Under the pieces are notes generated by a model. It was not told the DNA's origin. It made no database searches and saw nothing but the letters and a program-made list of their open reading frames with translations. Both the position numbers and the translations under genes were made by a program. Positions 7,803 through 16,256 of a stretch of 24,875 bases of DNA are shown one piece after another. The DNA is from B75-G9 sp964564905 (lineage in GTDB: Archaea > Hadarchaeota > Hadarchaeia > Hadarchaeales > Hadarchaeaceae). Where the stretch lies: NCBI GenBank assembly GCA_964564905.1, contig CAZMCI010000013.1, forward strand, positions 1 through 24,875, in the 5' to 3' direction. Numbering within the stretch: the first letter of the stretch is position 1; each line of letters begins with the position of its first letter.

Positions 7803-8954
7803 ATGTCCTCCAGATACGCCGAAGTTGGAGTTGACGTTAAAAAGAGGGGAATCGAGGCGTTTAGTCCTCTGCTGAAAAGTCTGTTCCACGAATCTTTCTG
7901 TCCGATAATACGTGACCCAAGGTTCAGAAGATATGGGATAATACTTCACACCGACGGGGCGGGAAGCAAACCCCTCCAGAACTATCTACACTGGCGGGAA
8001 ACGGGTGAAACCGGGTGGTTCCAGGGGATCTCACAAGATGTGGTGGCAATGAACGTGGACGATGTGATATGTGTCGGAGCGGAACCTCTGGGCTTTGTGG
8101 ACTACGTTGCGGTAAATCGAGAGAAGGTTCCCAAGGAGGAGCTGCTATCCGCTTTAAGCAGTGGATTTAAGCAGTGCTTCGATATGATGAGGAGACATGG
8201 AGTGAAACTACAATTCCTCGGCGGTGAAACCGCAGATCTGCCCGATCAACTCCGGACGCTGGATGTCTCCGGAACCATAAGCGCGCGCGTGGAGTTATCA
8301 AAGGTGACAAGCGGTGTCAGGATTAAACCTGGAGACATGATCGTTGGGCTGAGGAGCGGTGGACGAACGAAATATGAACATCGGGAAAACAGCGGGATCA
8401 TGTGCAACGGCATAACACTGGCGAGACATTGCCTGATGAAGAGTGAATATGGACGGAAGTATCCAGAACTCCTAGACCCGAACGGCAGGGGTTACTACGG
8501 GAGATTTGCGTTCGACGAGTACCTTGACGAACTTGGCATGACGGTCGGCGAGGCCATCTCGTCTCCCACTAGGATCTTCGCCCCGGTGATCGTAAGGATC
8601 CTCAAAAAACACCGGAGGGATGTCACCGGTCTGATCCATAACACCGGGGGAGGACAGACGAAATGTCTGAGACTCGGAAAAAACATCCGCTACGTCAAAG
8701 ACGATCCAATTGACCCCGACCCGGTATTTCGCCTGATCCAGCGGGAAGCCAAGGTCGGGTGGAGGGAGATGTTCGAGGATTTCAACATGGGTACGGGGTT
8801 CGAGATAATCGTGAAAAGAGGATCGGTCGATGACGTGATCGGCATCGCAGAGAGATTCGGTCTTGGGGCGAAGGTAATTGGCAGGTGCGAACGGAGTGAT
8901 GGAAGAAACAGGCTGACAATTAAAAGCAAATACGGAAAATTCGAATACAGGTGA
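7803..8954 (+). CDS. purM: PurM-like phosphoribosylformylglycinamidine cyclo-ligase (AIR synthetase), divergent type
   Basis: A 383-residue PurM/PurL-superfamily protein expected to close FGAM into aminoimidazole ribotide with ATP. It has RYAEVGVDV at the N-terminus, the phosphate loop HTDGAGSK (49-56; DGVGTK in common PurM), FLGGETADLPD and HNTGGGQTK. It is longer than the usual 340-350 residues. From memory, its C-terminal half (FRLIQREAKVGWREMFEDFN) closely matches the Bacteroidota form of PurM and differs clearly from the common bacterial and archaeal form. The same affinity is seen in the PurF-like protein of this cluster. AAGGGC before the ATG is the SD, and its stop overlaps the region where purS begins. 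Function is secure from family and context, not from biochemistry. Confidence 0.87.
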   Translation: MSSRYAEVGVDVKKRGIEAFSPLLKSLFHESFCPIIRDPRFRRYGIILHTDGAGSKPLQNYLHWRETGETGWFQGISQDVVAMNVDDVICVGAEPLGFVDYVAVNREKVPKEELLSALSSGFKQCFDMMRRHGVKLQFLGGETADLPDQLRTLDVSGTISARVELSKVTSGVRIKPGDMIVGLRSGGRTKYEHRENSGIMCNGITLARHCLMKSEYGRKYPELLDPNGRGYYGRFAFDEYLDELGMTVGEAISSPTRIFAPVIVRILKKHRRDVTGLIHNTGGGQTKCLRLGKNIRYVKDDPIDPDPVFRLIQREAKVGWREMFEDFNMGTGFEIIVKRGSVDDVIGIAERFGLGAKVIGRCERSDGRNRLTIKSKYGKFEYR

Positions 8955-8959
8955 ACCTC

Positions 8960-9220
8960 ATGGAGCTGGCACCATACCGCGCGAGAATTGAGGTGAAGCT
9001 GAAACCTGGTTATATCGATCCAGAAGGTGAGACGGCCAGAAAAGCACTTGTGGAGCTGAGATACGATGTCAAACGGGTCGGAACAGCTAAAGTTTACGAA
9101 CTGGACTTCATGGCCTCATCCATCGAAGATGCGAAAAAACAGGTGGAGGAAATGTGCAGAAAACTTCTCTCAAACCCGGTCAAAGATGATTATGTGTTTG
9201 AAGTGAAGGAATTAGGATGA
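8960..9220 (+). CDS. purS: FGAM synthase subunit PurS
   Basis: An 86-residue small subunit that bridges PurL and PurQ in the three-part formylglycinamidine synthase and helps ammonia pass between them. It shows the family pattern RARIEVKLKPGYIDPEGETA followed by VKRVGTAKVYELDF, two halves of a ferredoxin-like fold. The start is set by AGGTGA (8949-8954), 5 nt before ATG 8960. A GTG at 8951 that overlaps the purM stop (GTGA) is possible but sits on the SD itself. It overlaps purL by ATGA, and the order purS-purL-purQ confirms the assignment. Confidence 0.92.
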   Translation: MELAPYRARIEVKLKPGYIDPEGETARKALVELRYDVKRVGTAKVYELDFMASSIEDAKKQVEEMCRKLLSNPVKDDYVFEVKELG

Positions 9221-11595
9221 ATTCCTTATACATCAAAAAGGAGCTCCCATTTGAATTATTTGAGATCAATTTGCTGAGTGCTGACGACGAACACCTTATG
9301 CAGATAAGCCGAGAACTGGGTCTCGCTCTAAATCTCGAGGAAATGAGGGCATGCAAACGATACTTTTCGAAAAGGAGTAGAAATCCAACCGATATCGAGC
9401 TTCAGAATATCGGACAGACTTGGTCAGAGCACTGCTATCACAAGACGTTCAAGGGTGAAATAACCATTCACGGCAAGAAGGTGAGACTTTTCAAGGATTA
9501 CATCTGGAAGGTCACGAAGGAACTCTCACCGGACTGGTGCGTCTCCGTCTTCGAGGACAACGCCGGGATCGTTGAATTCGAGAATGGATATGCTATCGCC
9601 GTCAAGGTCGAGACCCACAATCATCCCTCAGCGATAGAACCATTTGGAGGAGCGGCGACGGGAGTTGGAGGTGTGATAAGGGACGTGCTCGGAGTCTGGG
9701 GAAAACCAATAGCAAACATGGATGTGCTGGGATTCGGACCGTTGGATTACCCGCACGAATCCCTCCCCCCCGGGATAAAACATCCGAGGTACATCTTCAG
9801 CGGAGTGGTGGCTGGAATAGGCAGCTACGGCAACAACATGGGGATCCCGACCATCTCCGGAGGGATCTACTTCGACGAGAGCTATATCGGGAATCCCGTG
9901 GTGTACTGCGGCTGTGTGGGATTGCTTCCCCTAGACAAATACGTGAAAAGGACAAGGCCGGGAGATGCAGCTGTGCTCGCGGGGGGGAGGACGGGCAGAG
10001 ACGGCATCCACGGGGTTACCTTCGCTTCGGCGGAACTGACGGAGAAATCGGAGGAGGTATCCAGAACAGCGGTCCAGATCGCGGATCCAATCGAGGAAGA
10101 GAAACTGAAACGAGCCATACTTCAGATAAGGGATGAAGGCCTTGCTTCGGGTATAACGGATCTGGGTGGAGGAGGGATGTCCTCCGCCGTTGGCGAGGTG
10201 GCAAACAGGTCGGGATGCGGTGTAAAAATTGACCTAGAAAGGGTTCCAACCAAACACCCCAACATGCTTCCCTGGGAAATATGGGTGTCGGAGTCTCAGG
10301 AGAGGATGTTTCTAACGGTCCCAGAGAAAAACCTCAACCGTGCCCTGAAAATTTTTGAAGACGAGGAGGTAGAAGCGACGGTTATTGGCAGATTTACGGA
10401 AGATCACAGCGTGAGAGTTTCACATCACGGACATCAAATCCTGGACTTGGACCTAGATTTTCTCTTCAGCCCCCCCACGGTCAAAAGAACCGCAAAACGA
10501 AAGGTCCAGAGACTTTCCGAGCCGAGGATCACACCGCCATCGGAACTGACTCGGGTATTGCTCAAATTGCTCTCGGCTCCGAACATCTCAAGCAAGGAGA
10601 GCGTGATCAGAACCTACGACCACGAAGTTCAGGGAAATACCGTGCTGAAACCGCTGCACGGCAACCAAGCTGGCCCCAACGACGCCTCCGTACTAAAACC
10701 CCTCCCGGATTCTTGGCGTGGGGTGGTCATCTCGTGCGGGATGAACCCCAACTACGGAAAAATAAGCACTTACTGGATGGCCGCCTCCAGCATCGAAGAG
10801 GCCATCAGAAACAACGTCGCAGTTGGAGGAAGAAGGATCGCGCTACTTGACAACTTCACGTGGGGGAACCCGGAGAAACCGGAACAGCTCTCCGCCTTGG
10901 TCGACGCGTGCGAAGCCTGCTACGATCTCGCCAGGAGTCTCGGCACCCCCTTCATCTCGGGAAAGGACAGCCTCTACAATGAGTCTCCTCTTGGCCCGGT
11001 AACCCCCACACTGCTGATAACCGCAATCGGTGTGATCCCGGATGTCAGAAAGGCCATTTCCTTGGATCTCAAGAGACCGGGCGATGCTATCTACGTGGTG
11101 GGAAACACGTATCCGGAAATGGGCGGCTCTGAATACTACAGGCTCTTCGGAGAAATCGGAAAAAGCGTCCCCGTGGTACGTGCGACCAAGTCAAAGAAAG
11201 TTCTGAATTCTATAACCAGGGCAATAGACTCGGGATATATTCGGGCATGCCACGATCTCTCGGAGGGGGGTCTGGGAGTAGCCGCAGCGGAGATGGTTCT
11301 CAGCGGTGAAAATGGAGCCGAGTTGGACTTGGAAAACGTCCCGATATCCGCCAAGCATGGAATGAGAGACGACGTGGTGCTGTTCTCCGAGTCAAACAGC
11401 AGGTTCCTGGTGGAGGTCGTGCACGGCAAGGAGAAAAAGTTTGAAAAGCTCTTAAAGTGCGATTTTGGACTCATCGGTAGGGTGAGCGATTCAGATGTCC
11501 TCTCCGTAAGGGGAAAGTCCGGAAAAATAATCGAGGTGGAATCCAAGAAACTGCGTGAAGCCTGGAAAGAGGGATTGTCCAGTCAGGTGAGTTGA
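9217..11595 (+). CDS. purL: FGAM synthase large subunit PurL
   Basis: A 792-residue synthetase subunit that turns FGAR into FGAM using ATP and ammonia delivered from PurQ. It is the small PurL type without a fused glutaminase. Signatures include TWSEHCYHKTF (68-78, with the catalytic His region), VETHNHPSAIEPFGGAATGVGG (131-152), ITDLGGGGMSSAVGE in the first repeat and CHDLSEGGLGVAAAE in the second, as expected from two tandem PurM-like halves. It is some 50 residues longer than B. subtilis PurL. The ATG overlaps the purS stop (ATGA), and purQ follows with no intergenic base, so the three subunits should be made in step. Confidence 0.95.
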   Translation: MNSLYIKKELPFELFEINLLSADDEHLMQISRELGLALNLEEMRACKRYFSKRSRNPTDIELQNIGQTWSEHCYHKTFKGEITIHGKKVRLFKDYIWKVTKELSPDWCVSVFEDNAGIVEFENGYAIAVKVETHNHPSAIEPFGGAATGVGGVIRDVLGVWGKPIANMDVLGFGPLDYPHESLPPGIKHPRYIFSGVVAGIGSYGNNMGIPTISGGIYFDESYIGNPVVYCGCVGLLPLDKYVKRTRPGDAAVLAGGRTGRDGIHGVTFASAELTEKSEEVSRTAVQIADPIEEEKLKRAILQIRDEGLASGITDLGGGGMSSAVGEVANRSGCGVKIDLERVPTKHPNMLPWEIWVSESQERMFLTVPEKNLNRALKIFEDEEVEATVIGRFTEDHSVRVSHHGHQILDLDLDFLFSPPTVKRTAKRKVQRLSEPRITPPSELTRVLLKLLSAPNISSKESVIRTYDHEVQGNTVLKPLHGNQAGPNDASVLKPLPDSWRGVVISCGMNPNYGKISTYWMAASSIEEAIRNNVAVGGRRIALLDNFTWGNPEKPEQLSALVDACEACYDLARSLGTPFISGKDSLYNESPLGPVTPTLLITAIGVIPDVRKAISLDLKRPGDAIYVVGNTYPEMGGSEYYRLFGEIGKSVPVVRATKSKKVLNSITRAIDSGYIRACHDLSEGGLGVAAAEMVLSGENGAELDLENVPISAKHGMRDDVVLFSESNSRFLVEVVHGKEKKFEKLLKCDFGLIGRVSDSDVLSVRGKSGKIIEVESKKLREAWKEGLSSQVS

Positions 11596-12396
11596 ATGAC
11601 CAGACCGAAGATCTGCATAATCCGTGTCGGTGGAACGAACTGCGATATGGAGACGAAGGTGGCTCTGGACGACCTAGGCGCGATGGCGGATATCCTACAT
11701 TTGAACAAACTGGCCGACGGGAAGCTCATCGACTACGACGCCCTTGTGATCCCCGGAGGCTTCTCGTATGGCGACCACGTCCGTGCGGGAGCAGTCCTAG
11801 GAAAACGGATGATGAGCACATTTTCAAAAGAGCTGGGAAAGTTCGTCGAGGAGGGTAGACCCGTGCTTGGGATATGCAACGGTTTTCAGGTGCTGGTCGA
11901 GTGTGGGCTCCTGCCGGCATTTGATGGGATCGGCGATCAGCCCCAAGCCGCGCTCGCCATCAATGGCTCCGCGAGATTTGAGTGCAGGTGGGTTCATCTG
12001 AAACACGAAAACCGGGGAAAGTGCATATTTACCAAAAAGCTTGAGAAAGGACAGGAGGTCTTCATGCCCGTGGCCCATGCCGAGGGAAGATTTGTGCTCC
12101 GGAAAGAAGAGGAGGAATCCCTCCAGAAACTCATAAAAAACGACCAGCTGGTTTTCAGATACTGTGATGAAAAAGGGGAATATGCCAACGGAAGATATCC
12201 CGCTAATCCGAACGGATCATTTTACGATATAGCAGGAATATGCGATCCCAGCGGAACTGTGTTCGGATTGATGCCCCATCCCGAGCGCGCATATTTTGGA
12301 ATCCAACTCCCCAACTGGACAGCTATGGAAAAACCACCCAAATACGCGGATGGCAAGCTAGTGTTCGAGTCCATGATCGAATATCTGACAAGATGA
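11596..12396 (+). CDS. purQ: FGAM synthase glutaminase subunit PurQ
   Basis: A 266-residue class I glutamine amidotransferase supplying ammonia to PurL. It opens with ICIIRVGGTNCD, has VIPGGFSYGDHVRAGA (51-66), the nucleophile Cys94 in LGICNGFQVL, and the His228/Glu230 pair in LMPHPERA, so its active site is complete, in contrast to the PurF-like protein. ATG 11596 follows directly after the purL stop and lies 5 nt after AGGTGA (11585-11590). It is slightly longer than B. subtilis PurQ and is the last gene of the purine cluster. It converges on the nucleotidyltransferase gene with 42 bp between stops; AGGGATTAACACCCT (12415-12429) there could form a weak hairpin. Confidence 0.95.
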   Translation: MTRPKICIIRVGGTNCDMETKVALDDLGAMADILHLNKLADGKLIDYDALVIPGGFSYGDHVRAGAVLGKRMMSTFSKELGKFVEEGRPVLGICNGFQVLVECGLLPAFDGIGDQPQAALAINGSARFECRWVHLKHENRGKCIFTKKLEKGQEVFMPVAHAEGRFVLRKEEEESLQKLIKNDQLVFRYCDEKGEYANGRYPANPNGSFYDIAGICDPSGTVFGLMPHPERAYFGIQLPNWTAMEKPPKYADGKLVFESMIEYLTR

Positions 12397-12438
12397 ACCA
12401 TCGCCGCGAACTAGAGGGATTAACACCCTAAAGATCGG

Positions 12439-13455
12439 TCAGCCTCTCTCTCCATATTTCTCAAATACGGACACGAAGATGAGTTCTTTATCACTCGTGT
12501 TGTAAACACGGTGGAATTGATTGGGTTTAATGGGCACTATGTCTTTACTTTTGACACGGTTCCGGTGCCCGTCTATCTCTATCTCCCCCTCACCCTCAAC
12601 GAAGAAGTATACCTCCGCCACCTCGTGAGAATGTCCGGTGGTATGTTTGCCCGGATGTAAAATGGTGATGGACAGGACCAGATTTTCGCTCAGCGACTTG
12701 TCGCACACGACATATCGTTCGTCGCTCTTTGCGAGCCTCGCATCCCTGAACGCCTGCAGATAACTCTTGTGCGAAACATCGTACCATTCTCCGGTAAACA
12801 GGTACCCATCGACCCTCTCACCGCGTTCCATTAAATGCTGGATGAAAAACCCGGGAGCATCCCGCTTTTGTCCCCTGCAAAACTCGCTCAGGACCGGGAA
12901 GATCTTCCTCGGAAAAACGTATATTCCCATAGCCACGTACTCGCTGAGCGGTGGCTTGACCTTTTCCTTGAAACTTTCCAGCTGAAAGTTCTTTTTCGGG
13001 GGAGGATACCGATCGCTTCCCTCGAACTTCACGGTCGCCATCTCCTCGGGCTTCATGTCGGGTCTCTCACCCACGTGGTAGATGCCCACCAACGGCTCAC
13101 CGGAATAGCTGGAAACAAAATCCTTGAGACCCGCCGAAAGGTAATTATCCGCGCAAACGACCAGCAGATCCTCGTCTATCTTAAGCTTTTTTATCGCGTA
13201 ATCCACCGCGGAGAGGGCACCCAACTTTTCCTCTTCCGAGGTCGCCTCTTCTACGAGGACATTCTTGTAATTTTTGAAAAAGCCTTCGAATTTTTTGTTG
13301 GTCGAGATAAATGGATCAAGCCCGATCTCCTCGAGTTTTTTGACGAGATGGCCCAAGACCGAATCTCCCTCGACGACCAGCATGGCCTTTGGGAGGGTAT
13401 CCCCTATGGGGCCAAGCCTTCTCGCAAATCCTCCCGCCAGTATTAAAGCCTTCAT
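12439..13455 (-). CDS. Sugar nucleotidyltransferase fused to a C-terminal cupin
   Basis: A 338-residue two-domain protein. Residues 1 to about 225 form a nucleotide-sugar transferase: LILAGGFARRLGP (4-16, the NTP-binding glycine-rich loop), TLPKAMLVV with the conserved PK, and an Asp-containing VVCADNYLS. Residues from about 240 form a cupin: HPGKHTTGHSHEVAEVYFFVEGEGE, with His and Glu metal ligands, then NQFHRVYN. Enzymes of this kind join a sugar 1-phosphate to NTP for glycan or nucleotide-sugar synthesis; the cupin may bind or isomerise a sugar or keep a metal. The sugar and nucleotide cannot be read from sequence. AGGTG lies 5 nt upstream of the ATG, and a TATA-like TTAAATA at 13486-13492 is placed to drive it. 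No sugar-pathway genes are adjacent. Confidence 0.85.
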   Translation of the reverse strand: MKALILAGGFARRLGPIGDTLPKAMLVVEGDSVLGHLVKKLEEIGLDPFISTNKKFEGFFKNYKNVLVEEATSEEEKLGALSAVDYAIKKLKIDEDLLVVCADNYLSAGLKDFVSSYSGEPLVGIYHVGERPDMKPEEMATVKFEGSDRYPPPKKNFQLESFKEKVKPPLSEYVAMGIYVFPRKIFPVLSEFCRGQKRDAPGFFIQHLMERGERVDGYLFTGEWYDVSHKSYLQAFRDARLAKSDERYVVCDKSLSENLVLSITILHPGKHTTGHSHEVAEVYFFVEGEGEIEIDGHRNRVKSKDIVPIKPNQFHRVYNTSDKELIFVSVFEKYGERG

Positions 13456-13485
13456 CTGCGCACCTACAATACTTCTCAGAACGGA

Positions 13486-13492
13486 TATTTAA
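13486..13492. promoter_or_regulatory. TATA-like element between divergent nucleotidyltransferase and srp54 genes
   Basis: TATTTAA lies in the 73-bp gap between starts at 13455 (minus) and 13529 (plus). About 26 bp in either direction gives start sites near 13463 and 13513, each just ahead of its gene, so one symmetrical element could serve both. Confidence 0.4.
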
Positions 13493-13528
13493 CCTCCACG
13501 TGACAAACGGTTATCGAAGTGAGAACCC

Positions 13529-14902
13529 GTGGTGCTCGATAAACTCGGGAGGGCCCTCCATGGCGCCCTCCAAAAGCTGACCCGGGCGACCCACGTGGAC
13601 GAACGGGCAATCAAGGAACTTGTTCGGGAAGTACAGCGCGCTCTTCTTCAAGCTGACGTGAACGTGGAGCTCGTCCTGGGCCTGACGAAACGTATAGAGA
13701 GGCGGGCACTTGGAGAAAAGCTTCCTCCCGGTATGGGACGAAAAGAGCACGTCATCAAGATAGTGTACGAAGAGCTATCCGCATTCCTGGGGAAACCCGC
13801 AGAACTCCGGCTCCAACCAGGCAAATCCACGGTACTGCTGATGGTGGGCCTGCAAGGGAGCGGCAAGACGACCTCCGTGGCGAAACTAGCGGCACACTTC
13901 AAAAAACGTGGATTTAAGATAGGAATCGTCTGCGCGGACACCTTCCGTCCAGGAGCGTACGAGCAGATCAAACAACTCGTGGAGCAGAGTGGTATCAAGG
14001 TGTTTGGAGATCCCAGGGCAAAAGACCCGATCAAGCTCGCGAAGGAGGGTGTCGAGAAGCTCAAGAGGGAAAACACTGAGCTGATCCTGGTCGACTCAGC
14101 CGGAAGGCATCGTAAAGAGGAGGCCCTGATGGAGGAAATGAGACAGATCACCGATGCCGTGAAGCCCGATGAGGTGATACTTGTGCTGGACGCAACGCTG
14201 GGACAGCAGGCGCGGGAGCAGGCGGCCGCGTTCAAAAAAGCCACAGACCTCGGATCGATTCTGGTGACAAAGCTGGACGGTACGGCCAAGGGGGGCGGAG
14301 CCCTCTCGGCCGTAGCCGCTACCGGGGCGCCGATAAAGTTCGTGGGGACCGGGGAACACGTCGACGACCTTGAAACGTTCGTGCCCGAACGCTTCGTGGC
14401 CAGACTGCTGGGAATGGGAGACATTGAAACCCTCCTCAGGAAGATCAGGGAAGCCACAGAAACGGAGAAACTCAAACCAACCGACGTGAAGGCGATAATG
14501 GCTGGAAAGCTCACTCTGCGAGACGTGTACGACCAGCTCGAAGCGGTGAGCAAGATGGGACCGCTGAGCAAGCTCATGCAGCTCATCCCGGGGGTGGGCG
14601 TCTCGGTACCTGAGGAGCAGATGCGGGTCGGAGAAAAAAAGCTGAAGCGTTTCAAAGTCATCATGCAATCAATGACCAAGGAAGAGTTGGAGAACCCAAA
14701 ATTGCTCAATTCCTCACGTATTCGCAGGATTGCGAGGGGCTCCGGAACGACCGAAGCCGAGGTGAAAGAACTCCTCAAGCAATACGAATTCATGAAGCGA
14801 TTCATCAAGACCTTTGCGAAGGGAAGAATTCCAAGGTTCGGCCCATGGAGCAAACTCGTGAAGGAGATGTCAAGAGACCATGCCAAGTCCTGGAAAGCGT
14901 GA
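13529..14902 (+). CDS. srp54: Signal recognition particle protein SRP54
   Basis: The 457-residue GTPase of the signal recognition particle, which binds signal sequences and 7S RNA in the cytoplasm and targets ribosomes to the membrane. The N domain spans about 1-95. The G domain carries the P-loop GLQGSGKTT (107-115), DTFRPGA (137-143), DSAGR (189-193) and TKLDG (247-251). The methionine-rich M domain starts near 300 and contains MGPLSKLMQLIPG and the RNA-binding SSRIRRIARGSG. The GTG start follows GAAGTGAG. Length is normal for archaea. The 101 bp after it (14903-15003) hold a possible TATA, AGTTAAAAC near 14937, for the ribosomal gene. Confidence 0.97.
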   Translation: MVLDKLGRALHGALQKLTRATHVDERAIKELVREVQRALLQADVNVELVLGLTKRIERRALGEKLPPGMGRKEHVIKIVYEELSAFLGKPAELRLQPGKSTVLLMVGLQGSGKTTSVAKLAAHFKKRGFKIGIVCADTFRPGAYEQIKQLVEQSGIKVFGDPRAKDPIKLAKEGVEKLKRENTELILVDSAGRHRKEEALMEEMRQITDAVKPDEVILVLDATLGQQAREQAAAFKKATDLGSILVTKLDGTAKGGGALSAVAATGAPIKFVGTGEHVDDLETFVPERFVARLLGMGDIETLLRKIREATETEKLKPTDVKAIMAGKLTLRDVYDQLEAVSKMGPLSKLMQLIPGVGVSVPEEQMRVGEKKLKRFKVIMQSMTKEELENPKLLNSSRIRRIARGSGTTEAEVKELLKQYEFMKRFIKTFAKGRIPRFGPWSKLVKEMSRDHAKSWKA

Positions 14903-15003
14903 AGGGTAACCTCCTTTCAGAAGGCTCTGCCGATAGAGTTAAAACGGGTGGAAGAACCGTTAACCTGAAAAATGCGCAGTGTATTATTTTCTTGGTGTTT
15001 CAC

Positions 15004-15300
15004 ATGGCCAGACGATCCAAAGGTCTGAGGAGCAAGAGCAGGGACAAGCTGACCAAACATCCCAGCCGGAGAGGGCTACCTTCACCGAGTAAGGTGATCC
15101 AAGAACTACCGATGGGGACCAGAGTAGCGATAATGCTTGATCCAAGCGTGGTAAAAGGACAACCTCATCCAAGATATCACGGAAGAATAGGAATAATAGA
15201 AGAACGAAGAGGCAGGGCATATGTCGTAGGAATAAGGGATGGAGGGTCAATAAAAAAGATTATTTCTCGTCCTGAACACCTTAGGATGGTGAGGACTTGA
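15004..15300 (+). CDS. rpl21e: Ribosomal protein eL21 (L21e)
   Basis: A 98-residue large-subunit ribosomal protein found in archaea and eukaryotes. It is basic at the N-terminus (MARRSKGLRSKSRDKLTKHP) and continues with the SH3-like core PMGTRVAIMLDPSVVKGQPH and YHGRIGIIEERRGRAYVV. The ATG at 15004 gives the usual family length; the frame is open further upstream into srp54 but without family-like sequence. GGTG precedes the start. Its stop overlaps the TTG start of rpoF (TTGA). The order rpl21e-rpoF-DUF655 is a conserved archaeal arrangement. Confidence 0.96.
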   Translation: MARRSKGLRSKSRDKLTKHPSRRGLPSPSKVIQELPMGTRVAIMLDPSVVKGQPHPRYHGRIGIIEERRGRAYVVGIRDGGSIKKIISRPEHLRMVRT

Positions 15301-15635
15301 TCGGAAAACGGGTCGTAAAGGAAAAACCTGTGCCGCTGGCTGGGGTCCTGGAGATCCTGGAAAAAAAGAAAAAGAAAGGGGACTTGGAGTACAGTCAACG
15401 TTTGACGTACGACTATGCACAGAAATTTGTGAAACTGGACGGCAAAAAGGCCGGGGAACTCAAGGAAGAACTGCTCAAGATCGAAAAAATTAGGGAACAC
15501 CAGGCCGTGGCGCTTGTGGACCTCATGCCTAAAACGAAGGAAGATGTTGAGTTGATCTTCTCAAAGGAACGTACAAGGCTTGAGGAAGATGAAGTAAAAA
15601 AAGTTCTGGAGACCATAAATAAGTACCGAAAATAA
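15297..15635 (+). CDS. rpoF: DNA-directed RNA polymerase subunit Rpo4 (RpoF)
   Basis: The 112-residue archaeal homologue of eukaryotic Rpb4. It pairs with Rpo7 to form the stalk of RNA polymerase, which helps open the promoter and bind RNA. It has a charged first third (VVKEKPVPLAGVLEILEKKKK) and the HRDC-like helical end KEDVELIFSKERTRLEEDEVKKVLETI. The TTG start overlaps the rpl21e stop as TTGA and is preceded by GGTGAG, so its translation is coupled to that gene. Identification rests on fold pattern, size and gene order together. Confidence 0.93.
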   Translation: MIGKRVVKEKPVPLAGVLEILEKKKKKGDLEYSQRLTYDYAQKFVKLDGKKAGELKEELLKIEKIREHQAVALVDLMPKTKEDVELIFSKERTRLEEDEVKKVLETINKYRK

Positions 15636-15662
15636 AAGCCCAGAGTTGGAGAGCTGTTTTTT

Positions 15663-16256
15663 ATGGATAAAAAATATGAAGACAGGGGAATAGTACTGGA
15701 TTTCCTTCCGCAGGGGCACCCGAACGATCCCAGACCTGTCCACCTGAAGGAACCAATTGCACAAATACTGGGAGATACGTTTTTCACGTTGCTCGAGGTC
15801 GTGCCGCTGAAGGGCGTGGCCTTCACGCCCCACGAACTGGTTTTCATAGGCAAGGGAGAGCGGGATAAGGTGGAAAGGATAAAACGCAGGATCGGGTATG
15901 AAGACCTCACGGCGGCGGCCAAGGCTGAGTTGCCGGTGGCGATAGAAAAACTTGTCTCACAATCACCGGAGCGGTTTATCGAGTTTTTCAACCGCGCGGT
16001 TCCGTTGACGACACGTTTCCACCAGCTGGAGCTAATACCGGGTATAGGAAAGAAGCTGATGTGGTCAATTATCGAGGAACGGAAAAAAGGTCCGTTTGCC
16101 GACTTCGATGACTTGGAAAAACGCGTAAAGGGGCTCGTGAACCCCAAATCCAGTGTGGCAAAACGGATAGAGATGGAACTTCGGGGGGACGATAAATACA
16201 GGCTGTTTGTTCGTCCTCCATCTAGAAGGGCTTTTGACGAGGACGTGGCACCTTAG
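15663..16256 (+). CDS. DUF655 protein with helix-hairpin-helix
   Basis: A 197-residue conserved archaeal protein. The N-terminal half resembles an OB-like beta domain (GIVLDFLPQGHPNDPRP, TFFTLLEVVPLKGVAF). The C-terminal half has a helix-hairpin-helix nucleic-acid-binding motif, HQLELIPGIGKKLMWSIIEE (about 120-139), followed by FADFDDLEKRVKGL. Its cellular role is not established; position after rpoF in many archaea suggests RNA or translation-linked work. In that conserved order the rRNA dimethylase gene ksgA often follows; here the next gene is trkH on the other strand, and the two coding regions overlap tail to tail by 35 bp. GGAG about 9 nt upstream precedes the ATG. Confidence 0.9.
   Translation: MDKKYEDRGIVLDFLPQGHPNDPRPVHLKEPIAQILGDTFFTLLEVVPLKGVAFTPHELVFIGKGERDKVERIKRRIGYEDLTAAAKAELPVAIEKLVSQSPERFIEFFNRAVPLTTRFHQLELIPGIGKKLMWSIIEERKKGPFADFDDLEKRVKGLVNPKSSVAKRIEMELRGDDKYRLFVRPPSRRAFDEDVAP

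Noticed and set aside
13648..14886. Minus-strand 412-residue ORF opposite srp54
   Set aside because: A Ser/Arg-rich shadow frame; srp54 has all GTPase motifs in the plus frame.
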